The position numbers and the translations under genes were made by a program. Under the pieces are notes generated by a model. That model searched no databases, was not told the DNA's origin, and saw only the letters and a program-made list of their open reading frames with translations. A DNA stretch of 35,452 bases from Acidobacteriota bacterium (GTDB lineage Bacteria; Actinomycetota; Acidimicrobiia; Acidimicrobiales; Ilumatobacteraceae), in contig JAGWWV010000021.1 of assembly GCA_018970175.1 (NCBI GenBank), forward strand, positions 1 through 35,452. Reading direction: 5' to 3'. Positions 15,962 through 26,762 of the stretch are shown here, one piece after another; the stretch's first letter is position 1, and every line of letters starts with the position of its first letter.

Positions 15962-18394
15962 ATGGACGCAGCCGCTGACGTGACGCCCGCCGCCGGAATA
16001 CCGGGCGGTTCCACGCACAACGGTGGCGGCGAGACCACCGATCCGACACCCCGTCCCGCCCGCACGTTTCCTTCACTGCAGCTCTTCTCGACGATCGTCA
16101 TCGTCGGTGGGGCGATGCTCTTCCTCCTCGCGACCCTCCACCCGAGCCTCATCTTCCGCAACAACACGCCCACTGGTGGTGACATGGGTGCCCACGTGTG
16201 GGGCCCGGCATTCCTTCGCGACAATCTGCTCTCGAATTTTCGGCTGAGTGGCTGGACGATGGACTGGTATTCCGGTTTTCCCATCTACCGCTTCTACATG
16301 GTGGTTCCGGCGATCTTCATCGTGTTGCTCGACGTCGTCTTGCCCTACGGAATCGCGTTCAAGATCGTGGCGGTCATCGGCATCGTCGCGCTTCCGTTGT
16401 GTGCGTGGGCCTTCGGGCGACTGGCGAGGTTCGTCTATCCAATTCCCGAACTCTTCGCCGTCGCCGCGGCGGTTTTCCTGTACGACGAGAGCTTCACGAT
16501 CTACGGCGGAAACATCGCGAGCACGATGGCGGGGGAGTTCTCGTTCTCCATCTCGCTCGCGTTCGGTGTGCTCGGTCTCGGCTTCCTGGCGCGCGGTCTC
16601 GACACGGGAAAGCACAGAACGACGGCGGCCATCCTCATCGCGCTGTCGGCGCTGTGCCACGGCATCGTCCTCATCTTCGTGTTCGGCGGCGCCGCGGTCA
16701 TGGTGCTTCTGCATGCCGGGCGCCGCAGGCTTCTCTTCGGCATCATGACAATCGGTGCGGCCGTGTTGCTGGCCGCGTTCTGGGTGTTCCCCTTCCTCAC
16801 GTCGCATGCCTTCATGACCGACATGAAGTACGAACCGCGGCCGAGCGGTGCAGCCGACTCGTTCTGGGACATGTACTTTCCGCTGACGGCGTTCTGGGAC
16901 ATCGTCATCATGACGCTCGCTCTGGTGGGTTTCGCCGCGTCGGTTCTGCGGCGTCGGATCATCGGTGTGTGGCTGGGCGTGATGATGGTGCTGCTGTTCA
17001 TCGGCGTCTACATCACGCGCGACAGCTTGCCCGTCATCGGGTTGCTGTGGAACCCGCGCCTCTTGCCGTTCCTCTACCTCTGTCGGTACTTCCTCGTGAT
17101 GATCGGTCTGTGGTCGATCGCGGCCGCCGGACTGCGGTTGGTTTCCGCCGAACGAGGAACCACGAGCAACGATCCGTCCTATGTCACGTCGCATCACCTG
17201 CTGCGCAACGTCATGGCTTGGACCGTGGCGGTCGGTGTCTTGTGCATCATCGGATTCCGCTTCCAGCAGTTGCCCGGCGGTTCGATTCTCACGAAGTCAG
17301 ACGGCACCACGCAGTACGCATGGGGCCCGTTCCGTGCGAAATCCGACAACAAATCCTTCGTCGACGGCTGGGCGCGCTGGAACTTCGAGGGATACGAAGG
17401 CAAGGGCTCGTACGGCGAGTACCACGGCATCGTTCAGGCGATGAAGCGACTGGGCGAAGACCCGAACCATGGCTGCGGTCGCGCACTGTGGGAAAACAGC
17501 GGAGACCTGAACAAGTACGGCACCACGATGGCGCTCATGTTGTTGCCCTTCTGGACCGACGGGTGCATCGGTTCGCAAGAGGGACTCTTCTTCGAGGCAG
17601 CGGGAACCACGCCGTACCACTTCATCTCCGCGGCGGCTCTGTCGAAGCAGAGCAGCAACCCGGTGCGCGAGTTGCGCTACGACAACAACGACGCGTCGAA
17701 GGGTGTGCGCTACCTGCAGGAACTCGGCGTGCGCTACTACATGGCGTTCACGACCGAGGCAATCAATTCGGCTGCGACACAGCCGGCACTGCTCGAAGTC
17801 GCACGGACGGGACCTTGGGTCGTATACGAAGTCGAAGCAAGCGACTGGGTGATGCCGATGAAGCGCCAGCCCGTCGTTGTGAACGAGCGCGAAGGCGATC
17901 AGCGCGAGCGGTGGCTGGAACTTGGTTCGAGCTGGTTCCAACACGGCGAAGAATGGGCGGCCACACCGGTTGCCGACGGACCCGACGCCTGGCAGCGCAT
18001 CGATGTCGCCGTCGACCTTGACCGACGCGTGGGTGAACCCGGTGATCCGTCACGCAATGTCGACATCGTCACTCCGGTTCAGGACATCGAGGTCGTCGAC
18101 CTTCCCGAGGTGAAAGTCTCGAACTTCAAGCGCGGACAAGATTCGGTGTCGTTCACGGTCGACAAGGTCGGTGTTCCGGTGTTGGTGCGCGTCAGTTACT
18201 TCCCGAACTGGAAGGTCGACGGCGCCGACGGGCCGTATCGCGCCGCGCCGAACATGATGGTCGTCGTTCCGACCTCGAACGACGTGAGGCTTCACTATTC
18301 GTCCACCGCCATCGACAAAGTGGCGTATTTGTTGACGTTGATCGGAATCGTGGTCGTTGTCTATTGGTGGAGACGCGGTCCTTATAGCCTGTGA
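15962..18394 (+). CDS. Large membrane protein, GT-C-like / 6-pyruvoyl-tetrahydropterin synthase-related domain
   Basis: The 810-residue protein starts at ATG 15962. After a short polar N-terminus there is a helix (residues 38-56) and then an external loop with GGDMGAHVWGPAF, an acidic motif in the place where GT-C glycosyltransferases and YfhO-like proteins keep their catalytic Asp. About eleven helices follow to near residue 430, then a large external domain (about 440-775) and a last helix near 785-803. The plan resembles the PTPS-related membrane protein family and polyprenyl-phosphate-sugar glycosyltransferases. A role in transferring sugars outside the membrane is plausible but not proven. 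It ends inside the upstream region of the phosphomannomutase gene, so the coding end carries that gene's promoter. Confidence 0.7.
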   Translation: MDAAADVTPAAGIPGGSTHNGGGETTDPTPRPARTFPSLQLFSTIVIVGGAMLFLLATLHPSLIFRNNTPTGGDMGAHVWGPAFLRDNLLSNFRLSGWTMDWYSGFPIYRFYMVVPAIFIVLLDVVLPYGIAFKIVAVIGIVALPLCAWAFGRLARFVYPIPELFAVAAAVFLYDESFTIYGGNIASTMAGEFSFSISLAFGVLGLGFLARGLDTGKHRTTAAILIALSALCHGIVLIFVFGGAAVMVLLHAGRRRLLFGIMTIGAAVLLAAFWVFPFLTSHAFMTDMKYEPRPSGAADSFWDMYFPLTAFWDIVIMTLALVGFAASVLRRRIIGVWLGVMMVLLFIGVYITRDSLPVIGLLWNPRLLPFLYLCRYFLVMIGLWSIAAAGLRLVSAERGTTSNDPSYVTSHHLLRNVMAWTVAVGVLCIIGFRFQQLPGGSILTKSDGTTQYAWGPFRAKSDNKSFVDGWARWNFEGYEGKGSYGEYHGIVQAMKRLGEDPNHGCGRALWENSGDLNKYGTTMALMLLPFWTDGCIGSQEGLFFEAAGTTPYHFISAAALSKQSSNPVRELRYDNNDASKGVRYLQELGVRYYMAFTTEAINSAATQPALLEVARTGPWVVYEVEASDWVMPMKRQPVVVNEREGDQRERWLELGSSWFQHGEEWAATPVADGPDAWQRIDVAVDLDRRVGEPGDPSRNVDIVTPVQDIEVVDLPEVKVSNFKRGQDSVSFTVDKVGVPVLVRVSYFPNWKVDGADGPYRAAPNMMVVVPTSNDVRLHYSSTAIDKVAYLLTLIGIVVVVYWWRRGPYSL
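18385..18390 (+). promoter_or_regulatory. -10 element TAGCCT, leaderless start of phosphomannomutase
   Basis: TAGCCT inside the end of the preceding gene lies nine bases before ATG 18400. The alternative GTG at 18391 would directly touch the hexamer and could not be in the transcript, so this element decides the start. Confidence 0.55.
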
Positions 18395-18399
18395 GGGCC

Positions 18400-19782
18400 A
18401 TGCCCCGTTCTGACAACACGCGTTCGCGCGCAGCGCAGCTCGACGCGATCTTCAAGGCCTACGACGTTCGGGGCACGGTGCCCGAACAGTTCAACGTCGA
18501 CATCGCACGCGCGGTCGGCGTCGCTTTCGCCGAATTCGCCGCCGCGCCGACCGTCCTGGTGGCGCGCGACATGCGTCCCTCGGGCGTCGAACTTGCCGCG
18601 GCCTTCGCCGAGGGTGCCATGTCGCGGGGAGTGAACGTCATCGACCTCGGTCTCGCCAGCACTGACATGCTCTACTTCGCGGCCGGTTCCCTCGACGCCC
18701 CTGGAGCCATGTTCACCGCATCGCACAATCCGGCGCAGTACAACGGCATCAAGTTCTGTCTGTCGGGTGCACGGCCCGTCGGCGCCGACACCGGCCTGAA
18801 CGTGGTTCGCGATCGTGCCGAACGCGAGCTCGCCTCGCCCTCGGCATCGGTCGCCTCGCGCGGGACACTGTCGCAGCGCAACGTTCTCGACGCATTCGCC
18901 GACCACGTCGTCGGGTTCGTGAATGCAGCCGAACTGAAACCCCTTCGCGTCGTGGCCGACACTGCGAACGGCATGGGCGGTCTCGTCGTTCCGGCGGTGT
19001 TCGAACGCCTCCCGCAGATGACCCTCGAGGTGATGTTTCCCGAGCTCGATGGAACGTTCCCGAACCACCCCGCGGATCCCATTCAGCCTGCGAACCAGAA
19101 AGACCTGCAGGCGCGTGTCGTCGTTGGCGGCTTCGACATCGGCCTCGCGTTCGACGGCGATGCCGACCGCGTGTTCGTCGTCGACGAAAGCGGAACCGGG
19201 CTGTCCGGCAGCACCACGACCGCGTTGCTTGCCGCGGCGATTCTTCGCACCAACCCCGGCGCGACGATCATCCACAACCTCATCTGTTCGCGCACCGTCG
19301 CAGAGGTGATTGCCGAGGGCGGTGGCAAGGCCGTCAAGTCGAAAGTCGGCCACAGTTACATCAAACAGTTGATGGCGGAAACGGGTGCGGTGTTCGGTGG
19401 CGAGCACAGCGCGCACTACTACTTTCTCGACAACTACCGCGCCGACAGCGGACTCATCGCGGCGATGTTCGTCCTCGCCGAACTCTCGCGCGCCGGCCAA
19501 CCGCTGTCGGAAGTGCGCAAACCCTTCGACCGCTACGCGGCGAGTGGTGAAATCAACACACAGGTCGACAACCCGGCCGCGGTCATCGAGCGGGTAGCCG
19601 CGGCGTTCCCGGGCCGCCCGCAGGACCGCCTCGACGGACTCACCGTCGACTGCGGTCCGTGGTGGTTCAACCTCCGGGCCTCAAACACCGAACCTCTCCT
19701 GCGCCTCAATCTCGAGGCGCCAACCCGCGCCGAGTGCGACGATCACGTGGTCGAACTGCTCGCGCTCATCACCGCGGGCTGA
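18400..19782 (+). CDS. manB: Phosphomannomutase / phosphoglucomutase
   Basis: The enzyme interconverts hexose-6-phosphate and hexose-1-phosphate, here most likely mannose, feeding GDP-mannose synthesis. The 460-residue protein has the four alpha-D-phosphohexomutase motifs in order: TASHNP (106-111, phosphoserine Ser108), the magnesium loop DGDADR (252-257), the sugar-binding GGEHSAH (333-339) and the phosphate-binding RASNTEP (426-432). Length and motif spacing are normal for the bacterial PMM/PGM group. I use ATG 18400 instead of GTG 18391, because the -10 hexamer ends at 18390. The DUF3499, Trm112-like and sahH genes nearby recall the conserved actinobacterial arrangement. Preference for mannose over glucose is inferred from context. 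Confidence 0.9.
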   Translation: MPRSDNTRSRAAQLDAIFKAYDVRGTVPEQFNVDIARAVGVAFAEFAAAPTVLVARDMRPSGVELAAAFAEGAMSRGVNVIDLGLASTDMLYFAAGSLDAPGAMFTASHNPAQYNGIKFCLSGARPVGADTGLNVVRDRAERELASPSASVASRGTLSQRNVLDAFADHVVGFVNAAELKPLRVVADTANGMGGLVVPAVFERLPQMTLEVMFPELDGTFPNHPADPIQPANQKDLQARVVVGGFDIGLAFDGDADRVFVVDESGTGLSGSTTTALLAAAILRTNPGATIIHNLICSRTVAEVIAEGGGKAVKSKVGHSYIKQLMAETGAVFGGEHSAHYYFLDNYRADSGLIAAMFVLAELSRAGQPLSEVRKPFDRYAASGEINTQVDNPAAVIERVAAAFPGRPQDRLDGLTVDCGPWWFNLRASNTEPLLRLNLEAPTRAECDDHVVELLALITAG

Positions 19783-19792
19783 GTTCGACGGG

Positions 19793-19798
19793 TAGCGT
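19793..19798 (+). promoter_or_regulatory. -10 element TAGCGT, leaderless start of the Trm112-like gene
   Basis: TAGCGT lies seven bases before ATG 19806. No ribosome binding site is visible before this start. Confidence 0.5.
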
Positions 19799-19805
19799 CA
19801 CCTCC

Positions 19806-20051
19806 ATGACCAGCGTCCTTGACCCGCGCCTTCTCGAGATCCTCGCCTGTCCCGACGACAAGGGGCCGCTGTGGTTCGTGGCCGACGAAGACCGGCTCTA
19901 CAACCCCCGTCTGAAGCGGTCGTACGACGTGCGCGACGGAATCCCCGTGATGCTCGTCGACGAAGCCACGACGGTGAGCGACGCCGAGCACCAGAGGCTG
20001 ATGGCGCGCATCTCGGCGGAGAACATCGCGCCCACCTTCGCTGCGGAGTAG
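19806..20051 (+). CDS. Trm112-like (UPF0434) small protein
   Basis: The 81-residue protein shows LLEILACPDDKGPL near the N-terminus, RLYNPRLKRSYDVRDGIPVML in the middle, and an acidic C-terminal helix, matching the UPF0434/Trm112-like family. In eukaryotes Trm112 activates methyltransferases; the role of short bacterial members is unknown. Only one cysteine of the usual zinc-binding CPxC is kept, as CPDD. ATG 19806 fits the family length and the -10 hexamer; the longer in-frame extension lies inside the phosphomannomutase gene. Its TAG stop appears to be part of the sahH promoter. Its position between phosphomannomutase and sahH, a methyl-cycle gene, may be meaningful. Confidence 0.82.
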   Translation: MTSVLDPRLLEILACPDDKGPLWFVADEDRLYNPRLKRSYDVRDGIPVMLVDEATTVSDAEHQRLMARISAENIAPTFAAE

Positions 20052-20054
20052 GGT
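20049..20054 (+). promoter_or_regulatory. Probable -10 element TAGGGT of sahH, overlapping a stop codon
   Basis: The TAG stop codon of the Trm112-like gene is also the first half of TAGGGT. Six bases later a GG begins the hairpin of the sahH leader, so a start of transcription at about 20061 would leave a leader of about 90 bases. No -35 match was found. Confidence 0.4.
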
Positions 20055-20060
20055 TCCTTC

Positions 20061-20150
20061 GGCACGTTTTCGTGCCCACATTCCCGTCGGGCTGACAGAC
20101 CGGAGCCAGTAGGCCCCAGCCCGGATCCTTCGCTTCTGAAAGGTTCCCTC
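20061..20150 (+). promoter_or_regulatory. Structured sahH leader, candidate riboswitch or RNA thermo/regulatory element
   Basis: Three hairpins follow one another. The first pairs GGCACG (20061-20066) with CGTGCC (20071-20076) around TTTT. The second pairs CGGGCTG (20088-20094) with CAGCCCG (20117-20123), then has a one-sided bulge ACAGACC (20095-20101), then an inner stem 20102-20107 with 20112-20116 (bulged A20104) closed by AGTA. The third pairs GGATCCTT (20123-20130) with AAGGTTCC (20140-20147), one mismatch, and covers the Shine-Dalgarno sequence GAAAGG (20138-20143). G20123 is shared by the second and third stems, so they may compete. The bulge CAGA (20096-20099) can also pair with TCTG (20135-20138) in the loop of the third hairpin. 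It does not look like the SAH or SAM aptamers I know. Confidence 0.45.
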
Positions 20151-21599
20151 ATGTCCACACTGTCCGCGAAAACCGACTATCGCGTCGCCGACCTCAATCT
20201 CGCCCCGTTCGGTCGCAAGGAAATCCACCTTGCCGAACACGAAATGCCCGGCCTGCGTTCGTTGCGCAAGGAGTTCGGTGCGTCGAAGCCGCTGAAGGGT
20301 TGTCGCATCTCCGGTTCGCTTCACATGACCATCCAGACCGCGGTGCTCATCGAGACCCTCGCCGAACTCGGCGCCGAGGTGCGTTGGGCAAGTTGCAACA
20401 TTTTCTCGACCCAGGACCACGCTGCCGCCGCCGTCGTAGTCGGTCCGGAAGGCACCGTCGACAACCCGCAGGGCGTTCCGGTTTTCGCGTGGAAGGGTGA
20501 GACGCTCGAGGAGTACTGGTGGTGCACCGAGCAGATGATGACGTGGCCCGACGGTGACGGCCCGAACATGATCCTCGACGACGGCGGCGATGCCACGTTG
20601 CTCGTGCACAAGGGTGTCGAATACGAGCGTGCGGGGCAGGTCCCCGACCCGGGCAGTGCCGGCAACCCCGAACTCGCCATCGTGCTCGGCCTTTTGCAGC
20701 GCACGCTGAAGACCGACCCGCAGAAGTGGACCCGGATGGCCGCGGGAATCAAGGGGGTCACCGAAGAGACCACCACCGGAGTGAAGCGTCTCTACAAGAT
20801 GGCCGAGCGCAACGAGCTGCTGTTCCCGGCCATCAACGTGAACGACAGCGTCACGAAGTCGAAGTTCGACAACCTCTACGGCTGTCGCCACTCGCTCATC
20901 GATGCCATCAACCGCGCGACCGACATCATGATCGCGGGCAAACTCGCGGTCGTCTGCGGTTACGGCGACGTCGGCAAGGGATGCGCCCAGAGCCTTCGCG
21001 GCCAGGGCGCCCGGGTCATCGTCACCGAGATCGACCCCATCAATGCGCTGCAGGCGGCGATGGAGGGCTACCAGGTCGACACGCTCGAGTCGGTCGTCGG
21101 CATCGCCGACATCTTCGTCACCGCCACGGGCAACGAGGCCATCGTCACCGTCGATCACATGGCGAAGATGAAGCACAACGCGATCGTCTGCAACATCGGC
21201 CACTTCGACAACGAAATCGACATGCTCGGTCTTGCCCGCAGCGGCGCGACGCGCGACGAATTGAAGCCCGGCACCGACCTGTGGACCTTCGACGACGGCC
21301 ACGCCGTCATCGTTCTCGCCGAGGGACGCCTGGTGAACCTGGGCTGCGCGACCGGCCACCCCAGCTTCGTCATGAGCTGCTCGTTCTCGAACCAGGTGAT
21401 CGCGCAGATCGAGCTGTTCAACAACACGAGCAAGTATCCGACCGGTGTCTACGTCCTGCCGAAGCACCTCGACGAAAAGGTTGCCGCGGCGCACCTCGAC
21501 GCGCTCGGTGTGAAGATGACCAAGCTCACCGATGAACAAGCCGACTATCTCGGCCTCGACCCGAAGGGTCCGTTCAAGCCCGAGCACTACCGGTACTAG
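20151..21599 (+). CDS. sahH: Adenosylhomocysteinase (S-adenosylhomocysteine hydrolase)
   Basis: SahH splits S-adenosylhomocysteine into adenosine and homocysteine, removing the product inhibitor of methyltransferases. The 482-residue protein carries [15 protein letters not shown] (56-70), the NAD-binding [10 protein letters not shown] (268-277), [17 protein letters not shown] and the C-terminal KPEHYRY that closes the active site in the tetramer. Length is normal for actinobacterial and eukaryote-like forms that carry the extra insert. A Shine-Dalgarno sequence GAAAGG is seven bases before ATG 20151, unlike the leaderless neighbours, and the upstream leader can hide it. The gene ends three bases before the convergent YczE-like gene. 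Confidence 0.97.
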   Translation: MSTLSAKTDYRVADLNLAPFGRKEIHLAEHEMPGLRSLRKEFGASKPLKGCRISGSLHMTIQTAVLIETLAELGAEVRWASCNIFSTQDHAAAAVVVGPEGTVDNPQGVPVFAWKGETLEEYWWCTEQMMTWPDGDGPNMILDDGGDATLLVHKGVEYERAGQVPDPGSAGNPELAIVLGLLQRTLKTDPQKWTRMAAGIKGVTEETTTGVKRLYKMAERNELLFPAINVNDSVTKSKFDNLYGCRHSLIDAINRATDIMIAGKLAVVCGYGDVGKGCAQSLRGQGARVIVTEIDPINALQAAMEGYQVDTLESVVGIADIFVTATGNEAIVTVDHMAKMKHNAIVCNIGHFDNEIDMLGLARSGATRDELKPGTDLWTFDDGHAVIVLAEGRLVNLGCATGHPSFVMSCSFSNQVIAQIELFNNTSKYPTGVYVLPKHLDEKVAAAHLDALGVKMTKLTDEQADYLGLDPKGPFKPEHYRY

Positions 21600-21602
21600 A
21601 CG

Positions 21603-22256
21603 TCAGGTTTCGAGCGCTTCCCCCGTCGTCTCGTCCGCGAGCGACGGGGACATGCGCAGTGCGGCCATCGCCACCTGCACCATCGGGCCGATACCGAACG
21701 CGAACACGAAGGTGCCGAGGCCGATCGAGCCGCCGAGGGCGAGACCCGTCACCATCACCACGATCTCGACGATCGTGCGTGCGAGTCGAATACTGATCCC
21801 GAACCGGGCATTCAGGCCGATCATCAATCCGTCGCGCGGTCCCGAGCCCAATTCCGCACCGATGTAGAGACCCGAGCCGAAGGCGATGAACAACATTCCT
21901 GCGGCGAGGTAGGCGACCCGTGCGGCCAGCATGCGCGAATCCGGCAGCACGTCCTCCATGAAGTTCTCGACGAGACCGATCTGCACCGCGTTCATGATTG
22001 TTCCGAGTCCCGGCCTGATGCGCAGTGGGATCCACAGAACGAGAAGGAACAGTCCGACGATGATGATGATCGTGCCGAGCTGCAGATCGGTGATCTTCGC
22101 GATGCCGGTGTGGAAGACGTCCCACGGGGGCACCCCGAGGTCGCTGTGCACGAAACAGGCGATGCCTGCACCGAAGCAGTAGAGGCCCGCCGCGCAGCGA
22201 ACGAACCGTTCGAGGAACCGTTCGCGCAGGGGTCGGGGCGTTGTGGCGTCGTGCAC
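21603..22256 (-). CDS. YczE/YitT-type membrane protein
   Basis: The 217-residue protein, read from GTG 22256, has five or six membrane helices and the family segments LGVPPWDVFHTGIA, GLGTIMNAVQIGL, GSGPRDGLMIGL and IGLGTFVFAFGIGP. The repeated 'lG..p.D.l..gl' pattern is characteristic of YczE/YyaS/YitT proteins, whose transport substrate is unknown. The frame is open upstream for another 81 codons, but that part is Arg-rich and overlaps the divergent phosphoribosyltransferase gene; a TACGGT hexamer six bases before GTG 22256 settles the start. Confidence 0.8.
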   Translation of the reverse strand: MHDATTPRPLRERFLERFVRCAAGLYCFGAGIACFVHSDLGVPPWDVFHTGIAKITDLQLGTIIIIVGLFLLVLWIPLRIRPGLGTIMNAVQIGLVENFMEDVLPDSRMLAARVAYLAAGMLFIAFGSGLYIGAELGSGPRDGLMIGLNARFGISIRLARTIVEIVVMVTGLALGGSIGLGTFVFAFGIGPMVQVAMAALRMSPSLADETTGEALET

Positions 22257-22262
22257 GAACCG

Positions 22263-22268
22263 ACCGTA
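22263..22268 (-). promoter_or_regulatory. -10 element TACGGT, leaderless start of the YczE-like gene
   Basis: On the minus strand TACGGT is six bases before GTG 22256. It is the third exact copy of TACGGT in such a position in this window. Confidence 0.5.
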
Positions 22269-22315
22269 GTCGTTCGCAGTGTCGATTGCGGGCGGGTTTG
22301 CGCACACATGGGTGC

Positions 22316-22807
22316 ATGCGGGACGACCGAATACGTGCAGCCGCGACGTTCGAAGGCGAGGTTCGCGAAATGATCGTGGCCCTGAAGTATCACAATGCGC
22401 GACGCACCTCCGTCGCGCTCGCCATTTTGCTGTCGGATGCGATCGCCGGCGCGGATGGCGTCGATTTCGACGTGGTGACGTGGGCACCGACATCGTCATC
22501 GCACCGACGTCGTCGCGGCTACGACCAAGCCGAGATGATCGCGCGCGGTGTTGCGCGACAGCTCGACGTGCCGGTCACGTCGTTGCTGCGCCGCCGCGGT
22601 TCCACTGCGCAAACCGGACGGTCCCGACGTGACCGTCTTGCGGGGCCGGTTTTCCGGGCGCATCGTGCGGCGCGGAAGCAACGAATTCTCGTCATCGACG
22701 ATGTGACGACAACCGGCGCGACATTGCGTGCGGCACGGCGCGCTTTGCGTGCGGAAGGGGCCGAATTGGCGGTTTGCTGGGCGGTCGCGGCGACCCCCGC
22801 CCGATAG
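22316..22807 (+). CDS. Short ComF-like phosphoribosyltransferase, zinc finger missing
   Basis: The protein (163 residues from ATG 22316) has the ComF pattern: [17 protein letters not shown] near the start, [17 protein letters not shown] (64-80), [10 protein letters not shown] (98-107) and the PRPP-binding [12 protein letters not shown] (126-137). ComF-family proteins support DNA uptake in naturally competent bacteria, although most members are unstudied. Typical members have an N-terminal zinc finger with two CxxC pairs before the 'YeG' strand; here it is absent in frame. A cysteine group ([11 protein letters not shown], 22287-22319) exists in another frame just upstream, so an old frameshift or a sequencing error is possible. 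The start is uncertain, since the frame is open to 22241. Its TAG stop is shared with the secA -10 element. Confidence 0.75.
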   Translation: MRDDRIRAAATFEGEVREMIVALKYHNARRTSVALAILLSDAIAGADGVDFDVVTWAPTSSSHRRRRGYDQAEMIARGVARQLDVPVTSLLRRRGSTAQTGRSRRDRLAGPVFRAHRAARKQRILVIDDVTTTGATLRAARRALRAEGAELAVCWAVAATPAR

Positions 22808-22810
22808 CAT
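22805..22810 (+). promoter_or_regulatory. -10 element TAGCAT, leaderless start of secA
   Basis: TAGCAT uses the TAG stop codon of the phosphoribosyltransferase gene as its first half and ends ten bases before ATG 22821. Confidence 0.5.
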
Positions 22811-22820
22811 CACCCCCTGC

Positions 22821-25604
<2,784 letters not shown>

Positions 25605-25622
25605 CCAATCGAACCCTTTCCC

Positions 25623-26732
25623 ATGCGTGACTTCAGCGACGCCATCAAACGCCTTCGTGAGAGGCTCGATGATGCGCGCGCATACCTGAAGATCGACACC
25701 GGCCGTTCGCGACTGTCTGAGCTGGAACTGGAAGTGGCGCGTCCCGACCTGTGGGACGACCAGGAACTCGCCAAACGCATCAACACCGAGTACGCCAACG
25801 TGAAAGGTGACATCGACGAATTCGACGGTCTCGCCGCATCAATCGACGACATCGAGGTGCTCCACGAACTGGCCCGCGAGGTCGACGACGCATCCCAAGA
25901 GCCGGAAATCGACGAGGGCATCACCAAGGCCGCGCGTCAGCTCGACACCCTCGAGATGCGCAGCCTTTTCACCGGCGAACACGACGAAGTCGACTGCATC
26001 GTGCAGATCAACGCCAAGGATGGCGGCGTCGACGCCCAGGACTGGTCGGAGATGTTGCTGCGCATGTACACGCGCTGGGCCGAACGGCGCGGCTTCAGCG
26101 TCGAAGTCGACGACGTCTCCGAGGGGACCGAGGCGGGCATTCTCTCCGCCGAGTTCACCATCCACGGCCGCTACGCGTACGGCCTCATGACCTCGGAACG
26201 CGGCACTCACCGACTGGTGCGCATCAGTCCCTTCGACAACCAAGGTCGTCGCCAGACCAGCTTTGCATCGGTTCAGGTGTGGCCGGTCATGGACGCACCG
26301 AACGTCGACGTGAACGAATCGGAAATCCGCATGGAGGTGTTCCGGGCATCCGGTGCCGGCGGTCAGCACGTCAACAAGACGTCGTCGGCCGTGCGTCTCA
26401 TCCACGAACCGACCGGGCTCGTCGCCTCGTCGCAGGAAGAGCGCAGTCAGTTGCAGAACCGCGAGAAAGCGATGAACCGCCTGAAGGCGATGATCGCCGC
26501 GCGCATCGAAGAAGAACATGCCGCCGAACGCGATCGCATCGCCGGCAAACCCGCGCAAGTTGGTTGGGGCAGCCAGATTCGTTCGTACGTGATGCAGCCG
26601 TACCAAATGGTGAAGGATCTTCGTACGGAAGTTGAAGACGGCAATGTTTCGGCCGTTCTCGACGGAGATATCGACGATTTCATGGTGGGTTTCCTGCGTT
26701 TTCGTCGTGCGAGCGACAACCCTGGTGCGTAG
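25623..26732 (+). CDS. prfB: Peptide chain release factor 2
   Basis: RF2 reads UGA and UAA stop codons in the ribosomal A site and triggers peptide release. The 369-residue protein has the codon-recognition tripeptide SPF (202-204), the catalytic GGQ (246-248) and flanking RASGAGGQHVNKTSSAVRL, typical of RF2 and not RF1, which has PxT. Many bacteria control prfB by a programmed +1 frameshift at an early in-frame UGA; here the frame is open from ATG 25623 with no such stop, as in other Actinobacteria. It sits between secA and ftsE. No Shine-Dalgarno sequence is clear in the 18-base gap after secA, so read-through from secA is likely. Confidence 0.96.
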   Translation: MRDFSDAIKRLRERLDDARAYLKIDTGRSRLSELELEVARPDLWDDQELAKRINTEYANVKGDIDEFDGLAASIDDIEVLHELAREVDDASQEPEIDEGITKAARQLDTLEMRSLFTGEHDEVDCIVQINAKDGGVDAQDWSEMLLRMYTRWAERRGFSVEVDDVSEGTEAGILSAEFTIHGRYAYGLMTSERGTHRLVRISPFDNQGRRQTSFASVQVWPVMDAPNVDVNESEIRMEVFRASGAGGQHVNKTSSAVRLIHEPTGLVASSQEERSQLQNREKAMNRLKAMIAARIEEEHAAERDRIAGKPAQVGWGSQIRSYVMQPYQMVKDLRTEVEDGNVSAVLDGDIDDFMVGFLRFRRASDNPGA

Positions 26733-26747
26733 CCAAGATCCGCTGGG

Positions 26748-26753
26748 TAGGTT
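26748..26753 (+). promoter_or_regulatory. -10 element TAGGTT, leaderless start of ftsE
   Basis: TAGGTT is nine bases before ATG 26763, in the 30-base gap after prfB. It would give ftsEX its own promoter. Confidence 0.5.
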
Positions 26754-26762
26754 CGTACCGTC

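Noticed and set aside
16198-18021. 607-residue frame inside the large membrane protein gene
   Set aside because: Arg/His-rich translation without hydrophobic or domain structure; the overlapping membrane protein frame is clearly real.
18391-18399. GTG 18391 as the phosphomannomutase start
   Set aside because: It touches the TAGCCT -10 hexamer, so it would lie outside the transcript; ATG 18400 also gives the normal N-terminus.
20061-20076. GGCACG-TTTT-CGTGCC hairpin as an intrinsic terminator of the Trm112-like gene
   Set aside because: It is followed by CACATTCCC and not by a T-run, and it sits where the sahH transcript should begin, so a leader structure fits better.
19743-21587. 614-residue frame opposite sahH and the Trm112-like gene
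   Set aside because: It spans two real genes and their leader on the other strand and shows no family motif.
26730-26762. Programmed frameshift control of prfB
   Set aside because: The prfB frame is continuous from ATG 25623 with no early in-frame TGA and no CTTTGA-type slip site, so the classic autoregulation is absent.
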